From Blepharisma stoltei (lineage: Eukaryota > Ciliophora > Heterotrichea > Heterotrichida > Blepharismidae), in contig CAJZBQ010000060.1 in NCBI GenBank assembly GCA_914767885.1, positions 682,001 through 746,000 of the forward strand: 64,000 nucleotides of DNA, written 5' to 3'. Below, in pieces: positions 46,317 to 56,149 of this stretch. A program made the position numbers and the translations under genes. A model generated the notes under the pieces. It made no database searches. It saw only the letters and a list, made by a program, of their open reading frames with translations, and was not told the DNA's origin. Positions within the stretch are counted from its first letter, which is position 1. Each line of letters opens with the position of its first letter.

Positions 46317-46615
46317 ATTTATTATAAGAAAGGGACAGAATAATAAAATTGCAATAAGTAATCTAATAAACTACTAACAGACAATATCAGATAAAACATG
46401 CTCCAAATCTATTAAAAAGAATTTTGATTGTATTCTTTTTTTTTTGGGAAATTCCCTTAAAGAAAATCGTGGCATTATTAAATATTAAATTATAATATTT
46501 GCCTCATAGATTTTTTAGGTAAGCCAGTAGCTGCTGGCACATTATTATTTAAATTATTCAAAAATTTTTAAATTTTTATTTTTCATCACATTTTAAGCAT
46601 TAATTATCAAGAATA

Positions 46616-48220
46616 TTACGAGGGACATTGTCTGTCTCTATCAGTAAGTGGCGCATAGTTAACAGTTTGTGAGCTGTGAGTTTGAAGATTACCATTTTCG
46701 TCCTTCTTCACAATTGTAATGTGCTGAAACCCACTTATAGGTCCTACTGGAGCCATTAGCACCCCACCAGGAGCAAGCTGTTCTAGCAATGGCTGCGGGA
46801 TTTCTGGAGTAGCTGCTCCAATATGAATTACATCAAAAGGTGCATACTCCAACAACCCTATTCTTCCGTCTCTATGGACCATTCTCATTTCTAAGTCATT
46901 TTTCTGCAATAAGTACAAATTAGATTTTCTAATATTATCAATAGCTTGATTTATCAGTTCTTCAATATGGTCAACTCCATAGACTTTCCCTCTCCCAATC
47001 ATCTTTGCCATACATACAGTTAGATATCCACTGCCACAGCCTATGTCAAGGACTCTTGCTCCAGGGACAAGCCATGGCTCAAGAATTGATAAGGTCATTG
47101 CGTGCATATGAGGAGCCGAAATGGTTGTATTGAAGCCAATACGTTGAGGTCTGTCTTCATAAGGGCTGCTTTCGTCTGGGATAAAATCTTTGCGGTCTGT
47201 AGACTCCATTACAGTTCTGACACTTTGGGTTGAAATCAGTCCTTCAATAGCTAAGGTTTCGACCAGTTGGACTTGTAAAGGGTTGCTATGGACTTCTTCA
47301 GCAGCTGGAAGCACCTCAGGAGACCATTTAAGCTCATTTTCAATCGCTATTTCCTGAGAAGTAAGCCCTTCAACTGACCTCAATGCACTATCAAGGCTGA
47401 TATCCATATTAAAATTCAAATTTTCTGCTTCCTGCTCCAACGTTTTTAGCTTATCTGCTAGCTTATCCTGCTCAAACGACAGTTTATTTATAGACTGCAC
47501 CGCTTGCAGCCTCGCAGGCCCCGCAATTTTTGAAATTTGCCTCATAATCCCATCTATATCAGAAATCGTTTTTTGCCTTTTTTTGACAATATCGTCACAA
47601 TACTCCACATTTTCTTGGATTCTTTTGACAAGTGCATTTACCGGCCTATTTAAGCTCATAACAAATTCCTTCTTCTTTTTATCAATAGCTTGTAAAAGTG
47701 GTTCAAATTTTCTATCAATTTCTTCTATTGCTTTAGCCTTCTTTTCTTCTACTTTATTAAAGATATTCACAGACCAATCTCGTTCTGATCTAGCAGTGCT
47801 GAGAAGGTCTTCAGCTTTTTTCTTTGCTTCTTCAAGCTGCTTATCGGTGCCTTGTGTTATAACAGTATCGTCTATATCGTAAAAATCATGCTTTTTGTGC
47901 TTTGTCGCACAGCGGGAACAAAACGGGACATTCTCGTCTAAACAGAAAAAAGTGGCTTCTAAGTTCTGGTGTTCAGCACAAGGAGCCAAAGGCTCGTTTT
48001 TGGACTCAGATAAGTGCTGCAAAACCAAAATATTTTTCTTCATTAAGGAAACTTCTCGATAATCTTTACTTCTGCAATGAGGGCAGTTCAGAGCGCCCAT
48101 TCGTCTTTCCATTGCGGAAATGCATTTTAAGCAGAAGGTATGGCCACAGTGGAGAACTAGTGGGGAGCCTTCGCTGCTGTTGAAGTCGTGAAAGCAAATT
48201 GGGCATTGAAAAGATTCCAT
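46616..48220 (-). CDS. RING-B-box-coiled-coil (TRIM-like) protein fused to a protein-L-isoaspartate methyltransferase
   Basis: 534 aa, uninterrupted. Residues 1-55: RING (CPICFHDF, CGHTFCLKC, CPHC). About 78-125: B-box (CAEHQNLEATFFC, CSRCATKHKKHDF). About 125-290: coiled coil. About 315-534: PCMT domain with the family marks MESTDRKDFIP, YEDRPQRIGFNTTISAPHMHA, motif I VLDIGCGSGYLT, GLLEYAPFDVIHIGAA and LAPGGVLMAPVG. PCMT repairs L-isoaspartyl residues using SAM. The fusion may couple damage recognition to ubiquitylation. Vertebrate PCMTD1 joins PCMT to a SOCS-type ligase adaptor, a loose parallel. Confidence 0.95.
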   Translation of the reverse strand: MESFQCPICFHDFNSSEGSPLVLHCGHTFCLKCISAMERRMGALNCPHCRSKDYREVSLMKKNILVLQHLSESKNEPLAPCAEHQNLEATFFCLDENVPFCSRCATKHKKHDFYDIDDTVITQGTDKQLEEAKKKAEDLLSTARSERDWSVNIFNKVEEKKAKAIEEIDRKFEPLLQAIDKKKKEFVMSLNRPVNALVKRIQENVEYCDDIVKKRQKTISDIDGIMRQISKIAGPARLQAVQSINKLSFEQDKLADKLKTLEQEAENLNFNMDISLDSALRSVEGLTSQEIAIENELKWSPEVLPAAEEVHSNPLQVQLVETLAIEGLISTQSVRTVMESTDRKDFIPDESSPYEDRPQRIGFNTTISAPHMHAMTLSILEPWLVPGARVLDIGCGSGYLTVCMAKMIGRGKVYGVDHIEELINQAIDNIRKSNLYLLQKNDLEMRMVHRDGRIGLLEYAPFDVIHIGAATPEIPQPLLEQLAPGGVLMAPVGPISGFQHITIVKKDENGNLQTHSSQTVNYAPLTDRDRQCPS

Positions 48221-48381
48221 TGATATTTATTATCAGAATAGCGAATGAAATGCAAAAGCAAAATATATTCTTGCATAATAGCATAATACCGACCAGTATT
48301 GCAAGAATATATGATTCAATTAAAAATAGTTGGAAATTTAAACTAAAATAAATTATATTGAATTGTATAAGCAATTAATTA

Positions 48382-49209
48382 TTATAATTTTTCATAGTCT
48401 GGAGGAGTGGGAGGATTTGCATCATCTGGAGGACACTGAAAGATGTTCTCGCTTTCTCTTCTTGTAGAAACCCCTTCGAATTTTCTTTTGACATTGTTTT
48501 TTATATTGTCAAGCATGCTTTTTGTGTTTTCCTTGAAGTTTTGGATCATTGGAGTATTGCTTCACTCTTTTGTTTTGGTTATCCCTTCTTTAACCCCGCT
48601 TTCTAGTTTAGACAGCGCGCTTACAGTTTTGACTTCTCATTCTTTTACAGTAGGTTTTTCTGTCATTTCTTTGACTTTATTAGTTACTTTATCTCCCAAA
48701 GATCTTGCAGCTGAAATTGCAGAATCGAAAGTCCCTTTCCAAGAAAAGCCTCTTTCATTATTTTCTACACAAAAAGACTTAGCTTCTTCTTCATTCACCA
48801 TTAATAAACCCTGCTCTAAGCTTGGCTGCTCTGCTTGGTAGATTCTTCCATCAGATATTTTTTTCAGCATCTCTCTATAATATTGAGCTGCTCTAGTTCT
48901 ATATTTTACAGATATTTCCATATCCGCTGGCATATGATATATACTAAAAAACCTCGCCAGGGCTGAATTTCCTCCAACAGTCATCATTTTTAGCTGCTTT
49001 ATGCTCCAATGGTCATTCACAATTTTTCTCACAAAGCTCAGATGTAGCCCAAGCTCAATATGTTTGATTGCACAATTTTCACAAATAAAAATCCCATAGC
49101 TGACTGAAGCTCATTCTGGGTTTGGCTTTCAGCAGTCAAAGCAAACATTATTGCTCTGGTCTTCTTTGAGTTTTTTAAATCTTTCTTCTGCGGATTCTTT
49201 TGTTACCAT
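48382..49209 (-). CDS. ArfGAP-domain protein
   Basis: 275 aa from ATG at 49207-49209. The ArfGAP zinc finger reads CFDCWKPNPEWASVSYG, then CENCA. Both Trp here are TGA, including the invariant Trp of PEWASV. The arginine-finger region is FVRKIVNDHW, followed by MMTVGGN. The C-terminal part is amphipathic. It stimulates GTP hydrolysis by Arf in vesicle coats in this family; ARFGAP1/2/3 group is the best guess. Confidence 0.9.
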
Positions 49210-49231
49210 TTTAATTTATTATATGAGGAAA

Positions 49232-52200
49232 TTAAATTATTTCGAATTTGTAAAGAGAGTCTATGTCAGATTCGACGCTGGGGTAGGCTTGTGAGAGCTC
49301 AGCTTTTTGATGGGGTGTTAGCCTGTGAAAATTCATTAGGATGTCAATATCGATTATCTGTGTAGAGTTGCGAGGGGTTTGAAGATGGAGAAGCCTCTGA
49401 ATTGAGGATTGAAGAGATAATAGTTCTTTTTTTAATGGGTATGTAATCTGGTATACTGCGCCAGTCCAAGAAAAGAAGAGGGCGTTTTGGTTGCATGATG
49501 GCTTTAAAGATGTATTTGTCAGGTTTCCAGAGATTATTGCTCTTCCTCCATCATGGAGATCATCGAGTGTTATTATTTTCTTTGAGTCTTTTTCGAGAAT
49601 TTTGATACTTCCTAGTTTGTCGATCATTATGATAAATTGGTCCATAATTAAAATATTGGAAATATATTAAACTAAAATTAATTTATGGCCATTACTCTGA
49701 AAGACTGGCCTTTTCAAGTGATACCTCAATTTCTCAATAGTTTCTCCCAATCTCGCAATAAATTTTCAATAAAAATGTTGGAAATAAGGAATCCTCTTAG
49801 TGATGCATGTTCAAAAGTCAATGTATCAGTCAAAGTGTACTGTAAAATACCATCTCTGCTGTCTATTGAATAAAGAATGTTTTGTTCTGAATAGAGACCA
49901 ATAACAGAATTCCTGAGTCATGCAATTTAAGTAAATTATGGAGTGAGGTTTTTAGAGACACCGAATGCATTAGAACTAAAATGAATGTAAGTGGAATTTA
50001 ACAAACTTGCATCTAGCTCGTCAAAATTTTAATATAGTTTTAATGGTAGTTTGAATAATAGTTTATTAATTACTTTTTACGTTAATATATATACATCAAA
50101 ATGGCGACACTTGCCAGCCTGCACTCTTAGTGTAACATTCCAGATCTTATGGCTATTGCGAACTAGACAGACTTTAAGTCAAGAATCAAGTGTAGGCTCA
50201 AGAGATGAGCATCCGGGCAGGTTTTGGCTGCTTTTTTGTGGTTAGAAATGGTGGTATCCAGCAGCATCCTTTTGGATCCGAGGACCCATGGACATTTCTC
50301 TACCGAGAAACTGAGGCCCAGGCCGCAGGGGAGTAGTCTTTTACCTGTACCGGTCGAAGGAAGGCACTTCAACACCCGATAGACTCCAAGAATCCATTGA
50401 AATCAAGCTACTCCAATCATCCATAACAGAGCTGCAGAATCCATAAGCACTAAAGACTCAAGCTGAAAGACAAGGAGGAGGCATTGCACCTTCAGGGGGA
50501 AAGACCCTCTGGGCTGAAGTCGAAAAGCGGTTGAACCTCCAGTACAGGAGGTCTTTGATGACTCTGCCACCAATATGGCTCATGCCTGACTTTAATAACT
50601 GAATCTAACCTAACCTTTACGTTAATTCTTTTCATTGAATTGTGAATCGTTAATGATATGAAGAATATTTTATTCTCGCCAGATTCACCCAAAACTTATG
50701 ATTGATTTGCATGAAATCTGTACACTTGTTTATTGAATATTTAATTATCATAAGTATATTTAGAAGTGATGCTTTATCTTCTAAATTTTTCCTAGCAAAC
50801 AGTATGAAAGCAACCTTAGGGGATACCTTACTATAAAGTTTAATAGGGTCTTTATTGGAGTTATAGAAGCTAATAACCAAGCTCTTATCTTAAGAATGCA
50901 GCTCCTACCCCTAAATTCTGATTTATACTGACTAATTGAAATTTGACAATGTTATTAATTTTCAAATTACCTATGTGCCAGATTTTGTAGCTATCAACCT
51001 CGCTAATTCAAATGATTACTCCTATTTTTTTCCCTTAAGTTTACTATCGTTATTTGCAGATTTTTGAACTTTACCACCTAAGTGTGGAATTTTTTCCGCG
51101 TGTGAAAAAAGGTGTTTTTCACGTGTGGAGCCCTTTTGATTTCACATGTGGAATCCTCTTTTCACACGCGGGAAAAAAATTCCACACTTAGGTGGTAAAG
51201 TTTTAAAAATCTGCAAATAATGATATTAAATTACACAATAAATTTTTTTCTGGTTACCTAGATTCTAGCTTGTTGAATTCCACAGCTGCATGCATTTTTA
51301 TTTAAATGCACTCGGCGTCTCTAAAGACTTCACTCCATAATTTACTTAAATTGCATGAGCCGAATTCCTGACTCTTGTAGTTGCAATACTTTCAATATTG
51401 ATGCCCTCTCCAAGTCTTAATACAAAAATATGTTCTTCAGCTCCCACTATCATTTTATCTTCATGTATACAAATTGCCTGCACTCCATGAGGGAAAAATC
51501 CTCTATAAAGCTCCGTAAACCCTTCTTGAGAAATAATTGTAACAATTCCTTTCCTTTCTAATGTTTCTCCTCCTATTGCAATTCCATCATACTGCGGAAT
51601 ATTCGCCATACAGTACATTTTTTCTGAATTTGTATAGCTCAAACTTGGGAAATTTCCACTGAAATTATAGTCAGACAAAGCTATATGGTCTGCAATATCT
51701 CTATATATATAAGCTATTTTATTCCTATTTGGCAGATATAACAGTCGTTTTATTGAGCCTTTTATGCTTATAAGCTCTTTTGTATTTAAAGAGTATGGCG
51801 TTGGGTTTTCTAGTGCAGCTATCAATATATCTTTATTAATACATATAAAATAGGAATTATCTAATGAGCAGCCACTTCGCATATCAATTTCAATTGGCCT
51901 GAATTCTAAATTTTCATTATAAATTAGTATTGCACGATCAGAAATCGCAATCAGCCCAATTTTATATTTAAAAAGTGTCACAGGCTTATTGCCAAGTTTT
52001 TTATATATTGGAGGATCCAAGCACACAATGAGATTCCCGTCTCTGCAGCCAATAAACATTTGGTTCCACATAAATCTAAATAAATTTTACATGACTGAAT
52101 GTGGAATTGAGGATTCTTGTAGAGCATACACAAATTTGTTAATTACATTTCCAGTCATATCCAGCTGTAAAGTTTCGCAGGATTGTAAGCCTATATAGAT

Positions 52201-53902
52201 TGATTCATTATAAATATTTATCATAGAAACATCATAATTTGGGAGTTTTCATAGAACTTCTAAGGCTGGATTGAGCATCACTAATTCTTGACTAGAAAAA
52301 GACACACATATAGAAGAATCTGAGATGCAGGCACCAATTATAGTGGAATTAAAATCTTTTTGAGATGAGCCATTTTTGATGTAGGTTGAGGTTATGTGTA
52401 TCCAGTCTCTATTGGACTTCCCAATATCTATGTAATTTTCATCTACTAAGCCTAGAGCAGAGGACTGGATTGGCTTCATTGTATTGTAGTCAAGAGCCTT
52501 AACTCCTTTTGTGTAAAACAAAAATATGATATTTTCAACTGTCTTAGCCCAAAGACATGATTGGCCGATATCAGGGATTTGGATAACAACGCTGAAGGTT
52601 AAGCCTTAATAAAAATTACTGTTTGAGAGTTCTAGCAGTGAAGAGCTTTGCCCAATTCCACATGCAATAATTATAGATTCAGAATTAATTTCATTTTCCT
52701 TTTCATGCTTTTTTATTGTAATTGCGTCAAGGATAGCTCCATGTACAGATGAAGGGATTTTTAAATCGCCATTGGTATTCAGGTTAAAGCCTCTGATTTC
52801 TCCTTGTTTTCCAAATATATAGCAAAACCCTTTTAGTGTGGTAATAATTGAATCTTGAGGGATTTCTTTTATTATATTTGACCTTTTCCTTGACAGCAAA
52901 TATATCTGTCCAATGTCATTATTGATATATAATTCATTATTATGTATGATATGAGAACAATAAATCCCAGAAAATTCAATTTCATCAAAATCGTCTTGGT
53001 CTATGTTTTTTTGGTTATATTTCAAAGCGTGGATTATATTTTCATAGAAAATATAAATTTTTTTATCAAAACATATAAAAGCTGTTGGAAATGCATCACC
53101 ATTTTCAAGGATAGGAGAAAAATGTATAAACGTGCTTAAAGAGAGCAATGATTTATTCACTTTATATTCTTTCCAGAAATATAATGGATACTCTCCTGTA
53201 GGATTTCTACATAAAATCAGCATAGTTTTTTCGTCGACGAAATTGAAATCTACAATAAAAGACTCAACATCAATTTCATACAAAAAGGTAAGCTTCTTTT
53301 CTATATCATTCCATTTTAGCACCCACATATAATCCTGTACCAAAGAGGCCGCTATCATGCCATCAATACTTGCTTTTATCCCTACACTCATCGAAGTCGG
53401 TGACATCATCTGGAGGTGCGTGGTGGGCTGGCAATCGTACTGGAAGACTGTGCTTCAGATCCCTGCGCGTCAAGAGGTGGCGGTGGGCCCTGAAACGCCT
53501 ACTCTGTGGGGGATGTTAAACGTGATATTAATTTAAGTAAGCTTTTATCCCTACACAAAATTGTTGACTTTCATTTTCATTGCTAATCCTTAATTCATAG
53601 CTGTATATTACTTCAAAATACCCCGTCCCCTCAGAAAACTCATATATTTTAAGTGCAGTTTTTGTCGCAACACACACCAGATCTTTGTCACGAGTCGAAA
53701 TTTTGCATGAGCTGAAAATATTTTCATTAAAAAGCTGCTCGTGTATCGGGATAAGCTTTTCTGGCTTTTCTTCATTGATGGTGAAGACTTGCAAAGATTT
53801 TTCTTTAATTCCAATAATCACTTCAACTGATTGTAGGAATTTGCCTGGGTAAACAGATAGAAATTCACTTTGCGATTGAAGGACTTTTATGCCAAAATCC
53901 AT
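49232..53902 (-). CDS. DDB1/CPSF160/SF3B3-type (MMS1-CPSF_A) scaffold protein, multiple IESs
   Basis: Starts MDFGIKVLQSQSEF. Removing 53377-53545, 49917-51371 and 49649-49692, plus two 15-nt introns (52605-52619, 52076-52090), leaves 2973 nt: 990 aa in one frame. Beta-strand-rich throughout, with IIACGIGQSSSLLEL and a C-terminal IIDIDILMNF-HRLTPHQK that fit the WD-like propellers and CPSF_A end of this family. Members act in DNA-damage ubiquitylation, mRNA 3' processing or splicing; which one is unclear. The C-terminal 137 residues look like a separate gene if the IESs are not removed. Confidence 0.7.
49649..49692. mobile_element. Very short IES, 44 bp, TA-bounded (proposed)
   Basis: TA at 49649-49650 and 49693-49694. 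Removal deletes an in-frame TAA and joins QSFRV to IMDQFIIM; total coding length then becomes a multiple of three. Too long and without GT...AG for an intron here. Confidence 0.6.
50078..50622. mobile_element. GC-rich SINE-like element nested in the larger IES
   Basis: About 545 bp between direct repeats TTTACGTTAAT (near 50076 and 50621). On the minus strand TGGTGGCAGAGTC and, 33 bases on, GGTTCAACC resemble the A and B boxes of a tRNA-type pol III promoter. Confidence 0.65.
51043..51228. repeat. Palindrome inside the 1455-bp IES
   Basis: Arms of about 75 bp: ATCGTTATTTGCAGATTTTT...CCTAAGTGTGGAATTTTTT mirrored by TTCCACACTTAGGTGG...AATCTGCAAATAATGAT. Confidence 0.85.
52076..52090 (-). other. 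15-nt intron
   Basis: GTAAAATTTATTTAG on the minus strand, between SSIPHSVI and FMWNQMF. Confidence 0.85.
52605..52619 (-). other. 15-nt intron
   Basis: GTAATTTTTATTAAG on the minus strand; clears an in-frame TAA. Ends AAG rather than TAG. Confidence 0.75.
53377..53545. mobile_element. Short GC-rich SINE-like IES (169 bp) with 16-bp TSD
   Basis: Perfect 16-bp direct repeat GCTTTTATCCCTACAC at 53372-53387 and 53541-53556. The unique part, about 153 bp, contains TGGTGGGCTGG and, 31 bases on, GCTTCAGATCC, similar to pol III A and B boxes. It ends ATTAATTTAAGTAA. Excision restores CVGIKASIDGM. Confidence 0.85.
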
Positions 53903-53939
53903 TTATAGTAATCAAATTAATTTCGTGTGTTGATAAAGT

Positions 53940-54197
53940 ATGGATAGTTATGAAGAAACTACAGAGGAGCACTATAGAAATGCAAGCAGTTTTATTTTTG
54001 CATTTTACGTTTTCGCGCTATGTATGATCATGATGTATTTTATTCTTGGAATATGGATCAAAATGCAGATGTCAGAAATGACCTTTTGGGAAGCATTTAA
54101 GAGCATTATAATTTGGCAGCCATATTCAAGGGTAAGAAAGGTTATAAATTTAATCAAAAATTTTTTAAATTCACAGAAAAATTATGATCAGGTGTAA
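53940..54197 (+). CDS. Small single-pass membrane protein (85 aa)
   Basis: MDSYEETTEEHYRN..., then one hydrophobic helix (FIFAFYVFALCMIMMYFILGIW) and a basic end. Its start lies 37 bases from the divergent start of the scaffold gene. No family recognised. Confidence 0.6.
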   Translation: MDSYEETTEEHYRNASSFIFAFYVFALCMIMMYFILGIWIKMQMSEMTFWEAFKSIIIWQPYSRVRKVINLIKNFLNSQKNYDQV

Positions 54198-54293
54198 TGC
54201 AAAAAAGTCAGCATCTAAAGGAATTTTAATATAAATTGAGACTTTAAGCGATATTAAGCTTGATAGCTATGCAAAAATGTAAAAAATAAATAA

Positions 54294-55346
54294 TTATCCT
54301 CTAGACATTACTGGCAGATCATGCAATCTGTCTGGTCTACCCCATGATATAGTATATAGCTTCTTCCCAGATATCTCTGCCAACTCTCTAGGCGTGGTAT
54401 TCCTAACCAACGCATTGAACATTGCATAAGTCTTCGAATACTCTGTCGCGTTTTTCCCAGTAATTTTCCACTCAAAGTTATGCAGCCCAGCTAGTATCAG
54501 CATGTTTCCATATGTTGGCTCTCCCCAAGACTGCCCTGCCTGTGACGGCCAGATTTCAAAAATAGTGCCATGCCACTTTCCTTTCAAATAAATTGGGTTA
54601 GTGTACCAAGGATCCAAAGGAATATTTATCAAATTTCTCCTGCAGACTTCAACAGCTTTATCAAAAGAGTCGCTATAGCTTGTAGCTGTCCCAATCCCAT
54701 ATGCAATCATGCCAGCGCCATTGCCCATAAAAAGCAGCGTTCTTCTACTATTAGTCCTTTGTAGTGCAGATATATTAGTTGACGTAGAAGAATCAAGAAA
54801 AATCACATGAAAGTCTTTTTCAGCGGAAGCTTTCCATGGCGCCTCAAATTTCATATTTTTCAATGTTTTTAGGTCATAACCAATGCCTGGCTCCCTTACT
54901 TCATTTAATGTGTTGCTAGATTTGACTGCTTCTTTGATATGCTTGATGTATTCTTTTTTTCTGAACTCTTCATGCAATTCCAGCTCAGCAATACGCTCTT
55001 CGTCTGTTTTTAATAAGGTCTTTTCGTAGTCTCTGACGTGGGCTTTCCTTTCAGCTTTTAATATGGATGACCATTTAGGCTCTTCTTTGGACTTGAACTC
55101 TTTGAGGAAATCGTTGAACTCTTCGTCAGTTTTGGCGAGTTTTTTGACGGACTCGCTCAGAGACATCCCAGGAATTGAGGTTTCGTCCTTTGCAAGCTTT
55201 TGGAGCTTTGCTAAGCGGTCAGGGTCGTGTAGGTAATCTGCTTTTCTTTGCAGGCCTAGAGGATTTTTTTTCTTTGGCAGCGAAAACCTGTGAGAAGCTG
55301 ATAAGGCTGTGAATTTGGAAAAGTTCCTGATGCTAAGTCTCAGCAT
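54294..55346 (-). CDS. Mitochondrial ribosomal protein uS5m (MRPS5-like)
   Basis: 350 aa. N-terminus MLRLSIRNFSKFTALSASHRF is Arg/Ser-rich without acids, as in a mitochondrial presequence. A Lys/Glu-rich middle is followed by the uS5 core: FMGNGAGMIAYGIGTATSY, then AVEVCRRNLINIPLD. Longer than bacterial uS5, as usual in mitochondria. Part of the small mitoribosomal subunit. Confidence 0.7.
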   Translation of the reverse strand: MLRLSIRNFSKFTALSASHRFSLPKKKNPLGLQRKADYLHDPDRLAKLQKLAKDETSIPGMSLSESVKKLAKTDEEFNDFLKEFKSKEEPKWSSILKAERKAHVRDYEKTLLKTDEERIAELELHEEFRKKEYIKHIKEAVKSSNTLNEVREPGIGYDLKTLKNMKFEAPWKASAEKDFHVIFLDSSTSTNISALQRTNSRRTLLFMGNGAGMIAYGIGTATSYSDSFDKAVEVCRRNLINIPLDPWYTNPIYLKGKWHGTIFEIWPSQAGQSWGEPTYGNMLILAGLHNFEWKITGKNATEYSKTYAMFNALVRNTTPRELAEISGKKLYTISWGRPDRLHDLPVMSRG

Positions 55347-55399
55347 TTAAACCTTTATAAATGTCTTTCCATATTAGAAAGTAAATTAGATTAAGCTTA

Positions 55400-56114
55400 T
55401 TATTCAGCTTGTTTTGGTGCTTCTCTGCCGCCTCGTTTCTTACAAACGTAAAGATAATGGACATTGGGCTGGTCTCTGTCGTCTGTAGCTAATGCAGCTG
55501 TGCTTGCGATAGTTGGCTTTTGGACTTGGTGTACTGTGATTTCCCAATTGTACTCTGATTTGTCAAGATACGGATACCTATGAGGAGGCTGCCCATAAGT
55601 GATTGCAACGTATACTCCTGTGGGAGAAAGCACTCTATACACTTCAGAAATCATTTTATTAGCATGAGCCGTTGAGTTTTCTCCACAAAGTATGGCATCT
55701 AGTGTACCTTTGTCAATTACAGCGTCAAATGTTGCATCATCAAATTCCATGTTCCTGCCGTCCATATGCAGAAATCTCATCGTCTGCTTATCTCTGTATT
55801 TCTCTTGCATAGCCTTGATTTTTTTATAAAACAATTTATTTATTCTTTTTTTTAAAAATAAAAATTTATAAAAAATCCCACGCTTTGATTACTACTTGGC
55901 TGATATCAATATTAATGCTATTAATAAAGCCTTCATCATACATTTCTTCACTTAAACGCGAATTCCCACATCCAAGATGTAGAATCTGATGTGTAGGAAA
56001 CACATACTGGGCCAGTAAATCTTTAATACCACTCCATCTCTGGTACCAATCAAAAGGTTCTGCGTCTCTTGTGTATCTTTCTTCCCAGTATTCTGCTTTT
56101 CCGTATTGTGCCAT
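55400..56114 (-). CDS. METTL13/EEF1AKMT4-like methyltransferase, one short IES
   Basis: Starts MAQYGKAEYWEERY (cf. YWDERY in EEF1AKMT4). Motif I LHLGCGNSRLSEEMYDEG and VIDKGTLDAIL are signatures of this family, which methylates lysines or the N-terminus of eEF1A. The frame breaks at about 55812-55889. Removing 70 bp between ATCAAAGC and ATCAAGGC restores SQVVIKAMQEKY, giving 214 aa. TA-bounded alternatives leave extra residues. Confidence 0.8.
55812..55881. mobile_element. Short AT-rich IES, about 70 bp (borders approximate)
   Basis: Imperfect direct repeats GCCTTGAT (55812) and GCTTTGAT (55882). The insert is nearly pure A/T. Confidence 0.6.
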
Positions 56115-56149
56115 TTGCTATTTAATTATTCTAGAAATAGAGAAAATTA

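Larger units (their letters stand above)
49917..51371. mobile_element. 1455-bp IES with about 58-bp terminal inverted repeats and 10-bp TSD
   Basis: Direct repeats GAATTCCTGA at 49907-49916 and 51362-51371. Inside, TCATGCAATTTAAGTAAATT... at the left is mirrored at the right (51300-51358), about 88% similar over 58 bp. A 9-10 bp duplication with long inverted termini resembles a Mutator-type cut-and-paste element. No transposase ORF seen. It contains a nested SINE-like insert (50078-50622) and a palindrome (51043-51228). Excision restores RVRNSVIGLYSE. Confidence 0.8.

Noticed and set aside
50163-50692. Minus-strand ORFs near 50.5 kb
   Set aside because: Within a nested repeat; no homology and no start context.
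55812-55889. GT...AG intron in the METTL13-like gene
   Set aside because: The GT...AG choice shifts the frame; only the direct-repeat excision gives SQVVIKAMQEKY.
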